Source: Eubacterium coprostanoligenes (GTDB lineage Bacteria; Bacillota; Clostridia; Oscillospirales; Acutalibacteraceae). From it: 64,000 bases of DNA. The position numbers and the translations under genes were made by a program. The stretch covers positions 119,305 to 183,304 of the forward strand of contig NZ_FUWW01000001.1 of NCBI RefSeq assembly GCF_900167205.1, written 5' to 3'. A model generated the notes under the pieces. That model ran no database searches. It saw nothing but the letters and a program-made list of their open reading frames with translations, and was not told the origin of the DNA. Shown one piece after another: positions 44,233-53,252 of this stretch (position 1 is its first letter; every line of letters starts with the position of its first letter).

Positions 44233-44359
44233 GACAATAATCACAAAATGAGATATATTTTAATTAAAATCGATTTTTAAGTAATAACTCTAAATTTAGA
44301 AAAATCGACAGTACAAGTCCTATAAATCGGACTTCAAAGGCAGATTAAGTACAATTATG

Positions 44360-44387
44360 TTGCTTTTAGGCTAAATTATGTTATAAT
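44360..44387 (+). promoter_or_regulatory. Promoter of sbcD-sbcC
   Basis: TTGCTT at 44360-44365, 16-base spacer, TATAAT at 44382-44387, followed by the sbcD start 34 bases on. Confidence 0.65.
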
Positions 44388-44421
44388 TTATGTATAGACA
44401 AAATATAAAAGGGGTAATCAA

Positions 44422-45558
44422 ATGAAATTGTTACATTTAGCAGATTTGCACATCGGCAAACGAGTAAATGAATTTTCAATGATCGAAGATCAAAGGTATA
44501 TTTTAACTAAAATTCTTAACATTATTGATGAAGAAAAGCCAGATGCAATTTTGATAGCCGGAGATGTTTATGACAAATCTGTTCCGTCATCAGAAGCTGT
44601 TGAAGTTTTGGATAAATTCATTAATGACATTGCTTCAAGAAAAATTGAAACATTTATTATTTCAGGAAACCATGATGGTGCAGAAAGACTTGCGTTTGCT
44701 TCAAAACTGATAGATACAACAGGTATACACATTTCACCTGCCTACAACGGAAATATTGATGCAAAAACTCTTAATGATGAATACGGAAGTGTTAATTTCT
44801 ATATGTTGCCATTTATCAAACCTATAAATGTAAAGCAAATATTTAAACTTGAAGAAAACATTTCGTATTCTGAAGCAGTAAAAATCGCTATAGAAAAAAT
44901 GAATATTGACAAGTCTCAACGCAATGTATTATTGTCGCATCAATTTGTAACAGGTGCTGAAGAATGTGATAGTGAAGATTTATCAGTTGGCGGTACAGAA
45001 GGAGTAAGTGCATCTGTTTATGAGGATTTTGATTATGTTGCACTTGGGCATATTCACGGACCACAAAGAGTGTCAAGAGATACAATAAGATATTCCGGAA
45101 CACCACTTAAATATTCGTTTTCAGAAGTTAATCATAAGAAATCTGTTACTATTGTTAATATAGAAGAAAAAGGAAATGTAACTGTTTCAACCATTCCGCT
45201 TAATGCAAAGCGTGATTTGGTAGAGTTAAAGGGAAAATATGATGAACTTATGGATAAATCGTTTTATGATAAAAAGAATTTAGATGATTATTATCATATA
45301 ACCTTGACAGATGAAAATGATGTTGTTGATGCTATTTTTAAGTTAGGTAAAATTTATAAAAACATAATGAAACTTGATTATGATAATGCCAGAACGCAGT
45401 CTATAGGAAAATTAACAGCAGTGAATGATGTAGAGCATAAACAGCCTATAGAACTTATTGATGATTTTTATAAAAAACAAAACGGTTTGGATATGGATGA
45501 AAATCAGTTATCTTATATCAATTCAATTATTGAAAAAATTTGGGAGGAACAAAAATGA
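44422..45558 (+). CDS. sbcD: Exonuclease SbcCD subunit D
   Basis: Mre11-type nuclease subunit that processes DNA ends and hairpins. The 378 residues contain the phosphoesterase motifs LLHLADLHIGKRVNEFS, ILIAGDVYDKSVPSSEA, IISGNHDGAERL, NVLLSHQFVTG and VALGHIHGPQRV. A GGGG-containing AAAAGGGG site precedes the ATG. Codon use is more AT-rich (AAA, AAT, GAT, TTA) than in flanking housekeeping genes. Its stop overlaps sbcC by four bases. Confidence 0.97.
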   Translation: MKLLHLADLHIGKRVNEFSMIEDQRYILTKILNIIDEEKPDAILIAGDVYDKSVPSSEAVEVLDKFINDIASRKIETFIISGNHDGAERLAFASKLIDTTGIHISPAYNGNIDAKTLNDEYGSVNFYMLPFIKPINVKQIFKLEENISYSEAVKIAIEKMNIDKSQRNVLLSHQFVTGAEECDSEDLSVGGTEGVSASVYEDFDYVALGHIHGPQRVSRDTIRYSGTPLKYSFSEVNHKKSVTIVNIEEKGNVTVSTIPLNAKRDLVELKGKYDELMDKSFYDKKNLDDYYHITLTDENDVVDAIFKLGKIYKNIMKLDYDNARTQSIGKLTAVNDVEHKQPIELIDDFYKKQNGLDMDENQLSYINSIIEKIWEEQK

Positions 45559-48317
45559 GACCAAAACAAATTACAATGTCGGCATTTGGACCATATGCGG
45601 AAAAAACTGTAATTGATATGGACAAGCTCGGAACAAAAGGTATTTATCTTATTACAGGTGATACGGGTGCAGGTAAAACAACTATTTTTGATGCTATTTC
45701 TTATGCACTGTTTGGTGAGGCAAGCGGTGATGTAAGAGATGCATCTATGTTTCGTTCAAAATATGCAGACAAAGAAACTCCTACCTTTGTTGAATTGGTA
45801 TTTGAATACAACGGAAAAGAGTATAAGGTTAAGCGAAATCCTGAATATATGCGTCCAAATAAAAAAGGAAACGGTGAAACTAAAGAAACAGCAAAAGCTG
45901 AATTGATATTACCGGGCGAAGAAACCAAAACTAGAATAATAGAAGTAAATGAAAAAATTAAAGATTTATTAGGGGTTAATAAAAAACAGTTTTCCCAAAT
46001 TTGTATGATAGCACAAGGTGATTTTAGAAAACTTCTTGATGCAGATACTAAAAGCAGAATAGAAATTTTCAGAAATATTTTTAAAACTGAAAAATTTAAG
46101 GAAATTCAAGATAAAGTTGCCCTGGATACTAAAAACTTATCCGAAAAAAAAGAAGGTGCTAAAAATAATATTAAAACATACATAGGCTTAATTAGGTGCG
46201 ATGAAACCGATGTAAAATATCTTGAATTGCTAAAGGCACAAGCCGGAGAAATGTTAACAGAAGATGCTGTTAAACTAATTGAGTCTATTATTGAAATGGA
46301 TGAAAACAACAAAAAAGTTGCCGATGAAAAATTAGAAAATATTGATAAAGATCTTAACGACATCAATGTGAAAATTGAAACTTTGAAAACACAAAAGGAA
46401 AACAAAAAGCAATTTGAAGAGAATGAAGAGAATTTAAAAAGTAAAAGATCTCATCTTGAACAAGCTGAAAAAGTTTTTGAATCGGAAAAAGAAAAACAAG
46501 CCGACAAAAAGAAGCTTGAAGAGAAATCTGCATTAATTAAAGATAAACTTCCTAAATTTGAAGAATTAGATCAACTCAATAGTGTTCTTTGTGAAAACAC
46601 AATCCGAGCAAAAGAATTACAAGAAAAAATAACCAACGCTAAAAACGATATTGATCGATTAAAACAAGATGAAATTAATTATAAAGAAGAACTGGATTCG
46701 TTAAAAGATTGTAATGAAAAGTGCATTTTTGTAAAACGACAGCAAGAAGATTATAAAGCTAAAGCAGAAAATATAAATGAACTTAAGGATAAATTTAATG
46801 AGTATAATCATCTTGAAAAGGAACTTGAAGAAAATAAAAAAGATGTAGAATTAGCTATTAACGAGTCAACTCGGTTAATTGAAGTGTTTAATTGCAAAAA
46901 TGCCTTATTTTTGAAAGAACAGGCCGGAATAATTGCTCAGTCGTTGCAGAATAATAAGCCGTGCCCTGTTTGTGGTTCTTTGGAGCACCCTTCACCTGCC
47001 ATTAAATCTGACGAAGCTCCTACTGAAGCTGATGTTAAACAAGCAAAAAAGTTTGCTGATGAAGCAACAGAAAAAGCAAACAGAATGTCGCAAGATATAA
47101 AATCATTGGAAGGAAGAATTAAAGAACTTAAAAACAGTTTGAATCAAGACGGTAAAAAAATCATTTCCGATTTTGAACTTTTAACAGCTGAAGTTCAATT
47201 AAAAGTTGTTGAATCTGAAAATAATTCTGCATTGAGTGAAATTAAATCACAAATTGAAGAGTTAGAAAAAGCTGTTGAACGCAAAGATAAAATTGAAAAA
47301 GAACTTCCTGAAATTCAAAAGAAGATTAATGATATTGATAAAAATCATAGAGAATGGGAAAAAGAGCATGAAGGATGTGAAACACTAGCCGAAGAAAAAT
47401 TTGAGCAAGTGAGCAAGATAAAGCAAGAACTTGAATTTGAAAGTGTGGACGTGGCTAAGAAAAAAATTAGTGAACTTAAAGCTCGAATAGATGAAATTGA
47501 TGAGGCATATATAAAGGCTCAAAATGAAGTTAAAGAAACTACTGAATCAATTAAATTACTTGAAGGTGGACAAAAAACCTTAAAGACAGCACTTGAAACA
47601 ATCGTTGATTATGATGAAGATGCTTTAAATTCTAAATACGAAGAACTGAATAATCAAAAAGAAGAAGTGACAAAAATTCGAGATTCAGTTAATTCAAGAA
47701 TTACAAATAACAGCGATAATCTTAAGGAAATCAAATCAAAATCTGAAGAACTTATAGGGATTGAAAAAGAATACGAATGGATGAATGCTTTGTCCGAAAC
47801 TTTAAACGGTAAAATCACCGGAAAAGAGCGTATTCAACTTGAAACCTATGTCCAAATGAGCTATTTTGACAAAATCATTAACAAAGCTAACCTTCGTCTT
47901 TTGACGATGACTGATAATCAGTATGAGCTTAAAAGAAGAGAGGAAAACAAAAATTCCGGTCAGGTAGGTTTGGATTTGGATGTAATAGACCATTATAATG
48001 GAACAGTAAGAAGTGTATCTTCGTTGTCCGGTGGTGAATCATTCAAAGCATCATTGTCGCTTGCACTTGGTCTTTCTGATGAAGTTCAATCGTCGGCAGG
48101 CGGTATAAAAATAGACACTATGTTTGTTGATGAAGGCTTTGGCTCTCTTGATGAGGAATCATTACAGCAAGCCTTAAAAGCTCTTATAGGATTAAGTGAT
48201 GGTAACAGGTTGGTTGGAATTATATCACATGTAACTGCGCTTAATGAAAGAATTGATAATAAGATTATTGTAAAAAAAGAAAGAGAACACGGCAGTAAAA
48301 TTACAATAGAGGCTTAA
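45555..48317 (+). CDS. sbcC: Exonuclease SbcCD subunit C
   Basis: Rad50-type SMC-like ATPase of 920 residues. Walker A is TGDTGAGKTTIFDA (about 33-46); two long Lys/Glu-rich coiled coils flank a zinc hook CPVC at residues 470-473; the C-terminal ATPase half has SLSGGESFKASLSLALGLS and DTMFVDEGFGSLDEESL. The ATG at 45555 follows GGGAGGAA inside the end of sbcD; an upstream in-frame ATG would spoil that spacing. It is co-expressed with sbcD and probably with the two small genes downstream. Confidence 0.97.
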   Translation: MRPKQITMSAFGPYAEKTVIDMDKLGTKGIYLITGDTGAGKTTIFDAISYALFGEASGDVRDASMFRSKYADKETPTFVELVFEYNGKEYKVKRNPEYMRPNKKGNGETKETAKAELILPGEETKTRIIEVNEKIKDLLGVNKKQFSQICMIAQGDFRKLLDADTKSRIEIFRNIFKTEKFKEIQDKVALDTKNLSEKKEGAKNNIKTYIGLIRCDETDVKYLELLKAQAGEMLTEDAVKLIESIIEMDENNKKVADEKLENIDKDLNDINVKIETLKTQKENKKQFEENEENLKSKRSHLEQAEKVFESEKEKQADKKKLEEKSALIKDKLPKFEELDQLNSVLCENTIRAKELQEKITNAKNDIDRLKQDEINYKEELDSLKDCNEKCIFVKRQQEDYKAKAENINELKDKFNEYNHLEKELEENKKDVELAINESTRLIEVFNCKNALFLKEQAGIIAQSLQNNKPCPVCGSLEHPSPAIKSDEAPTEADVKQAKKFADEATEKANRMSQDIKSLEGRIKELKNSLNQDGKKIISDFELLTAEVQLKVVESENNSALSEIKSQIEELEKAVERKDKIEKELPEIQKKINDIDKNHREWEKEHEGCETLAEEKFEQVSKIKQELEFESVDVAKKKISELKARIDEIDEAYIKAQNEVKETTESIKLLEGGQKTLKTALETIVDYDEDALNSKYEELNNQKEEVTKIRDSVNSRITNNSDNLKEIKSKSEELIGIEKEYEWMNALSETLNGKITGKERIQLETYVQMSYFDKIINKANLRLLTMTDNQYELKRREENKNSGQVGLDLDVIDHYNGTVRSVSSLSGGESFKASLSLALGLSDEVQSSAGGIKIDTMFVDEGFGSLDEESLQQALKALIGLSDGNRLVGIISHVTALNERIDNKIIVKKEREHGSKITIEA

Positions 48318-48330
48318 TGGAGGTACTTAT

Positions 48331-48510
48331 ATGAACATTAAAATTGATGTGGATAATCTCAGGGACGATCTCAGAGATTATTATGGCTCGGCAGTGGGAT
48401 GTAATCCCACTGCTATGGCAGATGTAATAAATATTGATTCTATGTCTGATGAGGATGTTGTAGAAAAAGCAGTAGAAAACGGATTTAATCTTTACGATTA
48501 TGAAGTGTAA
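48331..48510 (+). CDS. Small acidic protein of unknown function
   Basis: A 59-residue protein with a strong GGAGG site seven bases before its ATG, 13 bases after sbcC. It is acidic, with MNIKIDVDNLRDDLRDYYGS, a Cys in GCNPTAMADV and the end ENGFNLYDYEV. No family is recognised. Its tight spacing on both sides argues that it is a real member of the sbcDC transcript. Confidence 0.7.
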   Translation: MNIKIDVDNLRDDLRDYYGSAVGCNPTAMADVINIDSMSDEDVVEKAVENGFNLYDYEV

Positions 48511-48531
48511 TTAAGAGGGAGAGAAAAAGCT

Positions 48532-49422
48532 ATGGCGTCTGCTGATATTAATACATTCTTCACTTTTAAAGGAACAAAAGAAGAATTAAAAGCGATGTTG
48601 GATGTTGTTAAATATTATTTTGTGGATTGCAAAGAGCAATATCGTCATCATCAACCCGAAGATGGAAATTGCAGTTATTTGGATTGTGTAAGTATTTCTT
48701 ATGTAAATTCTAATTCCACAAAAGCAAGTCAAGATATTGATGAATGGTCAGAAAATCAAATAGAAACGATTTTGGATGAGTCAAACGGTACAATTTCCGG
48801 AAGAGCCAACGGTCCTTATGGTGTTTTCGATTTTATATCGGGAATCGGTATACCGGAAAAATTAGCAGAAGCTGCACCGGGTGCTTATTTTAAAGTTACA
48901 ATAGAAAAAGACGGTTCATATGAAGAGGAAACTTTGAAGGCAACTTTAAAAGACGGAATTATTTATTTTGAGGATTATTATAAGGAATATTGTGAATGTG
49001 ACGAAGATGATCCTTATGATCAGCTTTACAAGTTGGATTATTTTGATGATTTTGTGGTTAAGAAGCTTCCGTATCTGACTTTTTGTGATATGGCAAAAAT
49101 AACAGCAAGAAAATGGTTTAATGAATTAAAGTACTGGCAATTTATTTGTGCGGCAAATGATAAATTTGGAACAGAAGCATTTAGTTATGATAAATTTAAA
49201 AGACTTTGTAAACATTCAAAATTAACAGAGGAAGAATTTCCTGCTTTTGCAAAAATCTTGGGTGATCTAAAAATTTCGGAAACAAATTTTTATGATTATA
49301 TTGATGAAAAAGTAGATGAATTGGATAGTGCTCCGGTAGATGAAGAAAAAAACAGAGAAAAATATACCAGTAGGTGGAAATACGACATTAAAAATCATCA
49401 AAGAATGAAATGGAAGAAATAA
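48532..49422 (+). CDS. Unrecognised 296-aa protein downstream of sbcDC
   Basis: A soluble, Tyr/Asp/Glu-rich protein without signal peptide or TM helix. It opens with ADINTFFTFKGTKEELKAML, has an acidic Cys-containing stretch (YYKEYCECDEDDPYDQLYKL) and ends with a basic tail (HQRMKWKK). No catalytic motif stands out. The start is ATG at 48532 with GAGGGAG upstream, and a strong terminator follows the stop, so it closes the sbcD-sbcC-small ORF transcript. AT-rich composition matches sbcDC. A DNA-repair accessory or defence role is only a guess from position. Confidence 0.8.
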   Translation: MASADINTFFTFKGTKEELKAMLDVVKYYFVDCKEQYRHHQPEDGNCSYLDCVSISYVNSNSTKASQDIDEWSENQIETILDESNGTISGRANGPYGVFDFISGIGIPEKLAEAAPGAYFKVTIEKDGSYEEETLKATLKDGIIYFEDYYKEYCECDEDDPYDQLYKLDYFDDFVVKKLPYLTFCDMAKITARKWFNELKYWQFICAANDKFGTEAFSYDKFKRLCKHSKLTEEEFPAFAKILGDLKISETNFYDYIDEKVDELDSAPVDEEKNREKYTSRWKYDIKNHQRMKWKK

Positions 49423-49437
49423 AGTTCATATAGCTCA

Positions 49438-49477
49438 AAATCACCTTTTCCGAGGATGCGGGGAAGGTGATTTTTTT
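49438..49477 (+). terminator. Terminator of the sbcDC operon
   Basis: Stem AAATCACCTTTTCC against GGGGAAGGTGATTT, eight-base loop, then seven T residues. Confidence 0.95.
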
Positions 49478-49562
49478 GCAAAAACAACCCCCGGGGAGGG
49501 TTGCCTTGGATTCTGGGGTATGATAATATACAAGTGTATAAATCATTTTTGAGGAGAAAATT

Positions 49563-50552
49563 ATGCACATTCCCGAAAATTATCTTTCCCCGGCTACCTG
49601 TGCGGTTATGACAGCCGCTGCAATTCCTGCGTGGGGATATTCAATAAAAAAAGTATCTAAAGAAATCACAAAGGATAAAATGCCACTTTTGGGTATCTTT
49701 GCTGCTTTTTCATTCGTTGCAATGATGTTCAACATCCCTATTGTGGGCGGTTCAACCGGTCACGCAGTAGGCGGAACGCTGATTGCCATATTGCTTGGAC
49801 CGGAGGCGGCGTGCCTGTCGGTCAGCGTGACTTTGATTTTGCAGGCGTTGCTGTTTGGTGACGGCGGTGTGCTTGCAATTGGTGCAAACTGCTTCAATAT
49901 GGCGTTTGTTTTGCCGTTTGTCGGCTACGCCGTGTATAACATTATTGCTCGCAAAATGAAAAACAAGACCGGCAAGTTCATCGGTGCGGCAGTAGGCAGT
50001 TATGTCGGCATCAACTGTGCGGCACTTTGTACGGCTGTTGAGTTCGGTATTCAACCGCTCCTGTTCAAATCCGCAGACAGTCAGGCGCTTTATTGCCCGT
50101 ACGGACTCAATGTTTCAATCCCTGCAATGATGGCGGAACACCTCACACTTTTCGGCTTGGCAGAAGCGATTTTCACAGTTGCAATGCTTGCATTTGTAGA
50201 AAAAACTTCACCTGAAATTATGGCAAAGAAGCCAACAACCAAAAAGGGCAACACCTTCATCGGCGGACTTCTTGCGGTGCTCACTCTTGCAACACCTATC
50301 GGACTTTTGGCAACAGGCACAGCCTGGGGCGAATGGGGTGCAGACGAGATGACCGACCTTGTCGGCTATGTTCCAAGCGGTCTTGAAAACGGCCCACTCT
50401 CCGCATTTGAGGCAATTTGCCCTGACTATTCAATCGGCGGTTTGCCTGATTGGGTTGGATATATTTTGTGTGCTGTAATCGGAATTGCACTTTCAACAAT
50501 TCTGTTCAAACTCGCAAGCACATTTATGAAATCAAAGGTTAACTATGACTGA
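49563..50552 (+). CDS. cbiM: Cobalt/nickel ECF transporter substrate component, CbiM with NikN-like C-terminus
   Basis: A 329-residue membrane protein. The N-terminal MHIPENYLSP supplies the Met1-His2 metal site of CbiM/NikM. TM segments include FVAMMFNIPIVGGSTGHAVG and LLFGDGGVLAIGANCFNMAF. From about residue 225 a second module appears, with GLLATGTAWGEWGADEM and VGYILCAVIGIALSTIL, equivalent to CbiN/NikN fused to the C-terminus, which explains the lack of a separate cbiN. Metal preference (Co or Ni) is open. It overlaps cbiQ by eight bases. Confidence 0.94.
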   Translation: MHIPENYLSPATCAVMTAAAIPAWGYSIKKVSKEITKDKMPLLGIFAAFSFVAMMFNIPIVGGSTGHAVGGTLIAILLGPEAACLSVSVTLILQALLFGDGGVLAIGANCFNMAFVLPFVGYAVYNIIARKMKNKTGKFIGAAVGSYVGINCAALCTAVEFGIQPLLFKSADSQALYCPYGLNVSIPAMMAEHLTLFGLAEAIFTVAMLAFVEKTSPEIMAKKPTTKKGNTFIGGLLAVLTLATPIGLLATGTAWGEWGADEMTDLVGYVPSGLENGPLSAFEAICPDYSIGGLPDWVGYILCAVIGIALSTILFKLASTFMKSKVNYD

Positions 50553-51357
50553 AAATGAAATACCGTCTTGGTTGACGGTAAACGAGGACTACACTCCGCC
50601 AAAGGACAAAAGCGGATTTATCACAAAATCGCAAAAATCCGTTGTAGCGGTGATGTCAAAATTTAAAGTTAACAGAGGCTTATATAAGACGAATGAAGCG
50701 AACACTTCCGTTCGTCTTTTTGCCGTTTTATTGCTGATAATTTTCACAGCATCGGCAAAAAATTACAGCTTCGTTTTCTTTATGCTCGGAGTAACTGCGG
50801 TGAGGATTGCTCTGCTCAAAGCAGACAAAATCAAGGCACTTTTCAAGGTACTTATACCTGCAATGATAATATCGGTTATCATTCTGCTACCTGCCGTTTT
50901 TATGGGACATCCCAAAACATTGCTGACAGTTCTCGGCAAAGTTGCCGTCAGCACAAGTCTGATTATGGTGGTCAATTTGACCGCACCGTTCAACAGCATA
51001 ACGGCATCGCTCAAATCGTTTCGTGTTCCCGATGTGGTGATTTTCACCTTTGACATCACGATGAAATACATCTTCATTTTGAGCGAAATCTGCCTTGAAA
51101 TGCTTGACGCACTGAAAATCCGCTCAATCGGTAAGAACGACAACAAAAAAGCATCCGCTTCGGGAATACTCGGCACGGTATTTATTAAAGCCAAGCAATC
51201 GGGCGAGGAAACGGTCAAGGCCATGGAATGTCGAGGATTCAGCGGAAAATACACGGTCACACGGCACGAAAAATTAAAGGCAAATGATTTTTTGTATATG
51301 CTTTTTGTTGTCTGTGCGGTGGGAATATTTGTTTATTTTGAGGTGATTGCAAAATGA
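50545..51357 (+). CDS. cbiQ: Energy-coupling factor transmembrane protein CbiQ
   Basis: The T component linking CbiM to the ATPase. The 270 residues have about five TM helices and the coupling-helix motif ETVKAMECRGFSGK near residue 225, matching the Ala-Arg-Gly signatures of EcfT proteins. A basic cytoplasmic N-terminus precedes the first helix. It overlaps cbiM by eight bases and cbiO by four (ATGA). Confidence 0.93.
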   Translation: MTENEIPSWLTVNEDYTPPKDKSGFITKSQKSVVAVMSKFKVNRGLYKTNEANTSVRLFAVLLLIIFTASAKNYSFVFFMLGVTAVRIALLKADKIKALFKVLIPAMIISVIILLPAVFMGHPKTLLTVLGKVAVSTSLIMVVNLTAPFNSITASLKSFRVPDVVIFTFDITMKYIFILSEICLEMLDALKIRSIGKNDNKKASASGILGTVFIKAKQSGEETVKAMECRGFSGKYTVTRHEKLKANDFLYMLFVVCAVGIFVYFEVIAK

Positions 51358-51992
51358 TAAAACTTGACGATATTTGCTTTGCGTACGACAGCACTCCTGT
51401 GTTGAAGCACTTTAGCACGGAAATCGCAGACGGCGAATTTGTTGTCATCAAAGGTGACAACGGCTGTGGCAAAAGTACACTTTTGAACATCATAAACGCT
51501 CTTGAATTTGCCGAAATCGGTACTTACACCTTTGACGGCACTGTAATTGACAAAAAGGCTGTGAAAAATGAGCAATTTGCAAAAGCCTTTCACCAAAAAA
51601 TCGGATATGTGTTCCAAAACACAGACGCACAACTGTTTTGTTCAAGCGTGTACGACGAAATTGCCTTTGCTCCACGCCAAATGCAACTTGACGAGACGGA
51701 AATTGCCAAGCGGGTTGATGATATGCTGAAACTCACGGGCACGGAACACCTCAAAGAGCGTGCACCGTTCCACCTCTCAATGGGCGAAAAGAAAAAAGTT
51801 GCCGTGGCGTCCGTGCTTGCAATGAATCCGCAAGTCCTCATTCTTGACGAACCGATGAATTTTCTCGATAAAAAATCAAGACAGTGGCTTGTTGAATTTC
51901 TGAATCAAATGCACTCTGTCGGCAAAACAATCATAATCGTGTCGCACACAGATGATTTTGACAAAATGGCAGATAGAATAATCGAATTATAA
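51354..51992 (+). CDS. cbiO: Cobalt/nickel ECF transporter ATPase CbiO
   Basis: A 212-residue ABC ATPase. Walker A is GDNGCGKST, the Q-loop is IGYVFQNTDAQLFCSSVYDEIAF (typical of EcfA/CbiO), the signature is LSMGEKKKVAVASVL with Met-Gly-Glu in place of the usual Gly-Gly-Gln, and Walker B is LILDEPMNFLD. It is shorter than most EcfA proteins because the C-terminal extension is missing. It ends the cbiMQO operon and converges on ilvE. Confidence 0.94.
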   Translation: MIKLDDICFAYDSTPVLKHFSTEIADGEFVVIKGDNGCGKSTLLNIINALEFAEIGTYTFDGTVIDKKAVKNEQFAKAFHQKIGYVFQNTDAQLFCSSVYDEIAFAPRQMQLDETEIAKRVDDMLKLTGTEHLKERAPFHLSMGEKKKVAVASVLAMNPQVLILDEPMNFLDKKSRQWLVEFLNQMHSVGKTIIIVSHTDDFDKMADRIIEL

Positions 51993-52005
51993 ATGAAGAA
52001 TATCA

Positions 52006-52108
52006 AAAACGCTGTAAGTATCAAACTTACAGCGTTTTTAAAACCCCACCGTCTTTTTTGTTACACAAAAAATCCACCTCCCCTTGCAACAAGAGGAGGC
52101 AGAATCGG
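52006..52108. repeat. Hairpin and partial MITE module between cbiO and ilvE
   Basis: AAAAACGCTGTAAG against CTTACAGCGTTTTT (52006-52039) is the same hairpin as in the MITE copies, with another paired base change. It is followed in reverse by the GTGGGGTTTT...GCCTCC module, but no terminal inverted repeats are present. It sits between convergent genes and has T runs on both sides, so it should work as a bidirectional terminator. Confidence 0.75.
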
Positions 52109-52117
52109 TGTATTTTA

Positions 52118-53143
52118 TCAGTCGATTTCAACAATCCAGCCTTCAGGGGCTTCGATTTCGCCCATCTGGATGCCTGTGAGTGTTTCGTAAAGTTTCTTGG
52201 TGTACGGACCCATTTCCTCCATACCTGACGGGAAGCAGATTTCCTTGCCGTGGTCAACAATCTTGCCGACAGGAGAAATAACAGCTGCGGTTCCGCAAAG
52301 ACCGCATTCTGCAAAATCCTTGAGTTCGTCAAAATAAACCTCTCTGTGTTCAACAGGCATATTGAGATAGTGCTCTGCAACATACATGAGTGAACGGCGA
52401 GTGATTGACGGAAGAATTGAGTTTGACTTTGGAGTTACAAGCTTGCCGTCTTTTGTGATGAAGATGAAGTTTGCACCGCCTGTTTCCTCAACCTTTGTAC
52501 GAGTCTTAGGGTCAAGGTACATATTTTCATCAAATCCGCAATTGTGAGCATCAACAATGTTGTGGAGTGACATAGCATAGTTAAGACCTGCTTTGATGTC
52601 ACCTGTTCCGTGAGGAGCGGCTCTGTCAACATCGGAAACTCTGATTGTGATTGGCTTTGCGCCACCCTTGAAGTATGGACCGACAGGAGTTGCAAAAATT
52701 CTGAATTGGAACTCATTAGCCGGTTTTACACCGATGATTGAATCATAGCCAAAAACGAATGGACGAAGATAAAGTGTTGCGCCCGAACCGAACGGAGGAA
52801 CATATGCCTCGTTTGCCTTAACTACCTTTTTAACCGCATCAATAAATTTTTCTTCAGGTACTTCAGGAATTTCGAGTCTACGGCAAGATTCCGCAAGTCT
52901 TTTTGCGTTCATATCAGGGCGGAAGCAAACAGTTCTGCCGTCCTTTGTTGTGTACGCCTTCAAGCCCTCAAATACTGTTTGAGCATATTGAAGCACGCAA
53001 GCACACTCGCTCATGGTGATGTTAGGGTCTTTTGTGAGAGCACCGTCATCCCATTTGCCGTCCTTGAACCACGAAACATATCTTTCGTCTGTCGGCATAT
53101 AACCGAAGCCAAGGCTTGACCAGTCAATATCCTTTTTTGCCAT
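52118..53143 (-). CDS. ilvE: Branched-chain amino acid aminotransferase
   Basis: Class IV PLP aminotransferase for the last step of Leu, Ile and Val synthesis or first step of their breakdown. The 341 residues begin with AKKDIDWSSLGFGYMPTDER, typical of the long BCAT type, and show ECACVLQYAQTVFEGLKAY, RLAESCRRL, the catalytic lysine in GDIKAGLNYAMSLHN, and ETGGANFIFI. The ATG at 53143 is chosen because the GGGAGA site is well spaced from it but abuts an ATG nine bases upstream. It forms a separate transcription unit. Confidence 0.95.
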   Translation of the reverse strand: MAKKDIDWSSLGFGYMPTDERYVSWFKDGKWDDGALTKDPNITMSECACVLQYAQTVFEGLKAYTTKDGRTVCFRPDMNAKRLAESCRRLEIPEVPEEKFIDAVKKVVKANEAYVPPFGSGATLYLRPFVFGYDSIIGVKPANEFQFRIFATPVGPYFKGGAKPITIRVSDVDRAAPHGTGDIKAGLNYAMSLHNIVDAHNCGFDENMYLDPKTRTKVEETGGANFIFITKDGKLVTPKSNSILPSITRRSLMYVAEHYLNMPVEHREVYFDELKDFAECGLCGTAAVISPVGKIVDHGKEICFPSGMEEMGPYTKKLYETLTGIQMGEIEAPEGWIVEID

Positions 53144-53218
53144 TTTAAACATCTCCCTTGTTTGTTATAAATATAATTTTATTATATCACTTTGAATAAT
53201 TTTGTAAAGAGTAAATAT

Positions 53219-53251
53219 TTTGGCGTGCTTCAGGAACTTTATCGACAGTCT
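53219..53251. repeat. Fragment of a MITE end
   Basis: TTGGCGTGCTTCAGGAACTT followed by TATCGACAGTCT matches the terminal 33 bases of copy A. No second end lies nearby; it abuts the stop of the DUF3048 gene. Confidence 0.7.
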
Positions 53252-53252
53252 T

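Noticed and set aside
49478..49562. Possible cobalt or nickel riboswitch before cbiM
   Set aside because: Only about 85 bases are available and the conserved NiCo or cobalamin riboswitch sequences are not seen; a small CAACCC/GGGTTG hairpin is present but not diagnostic.
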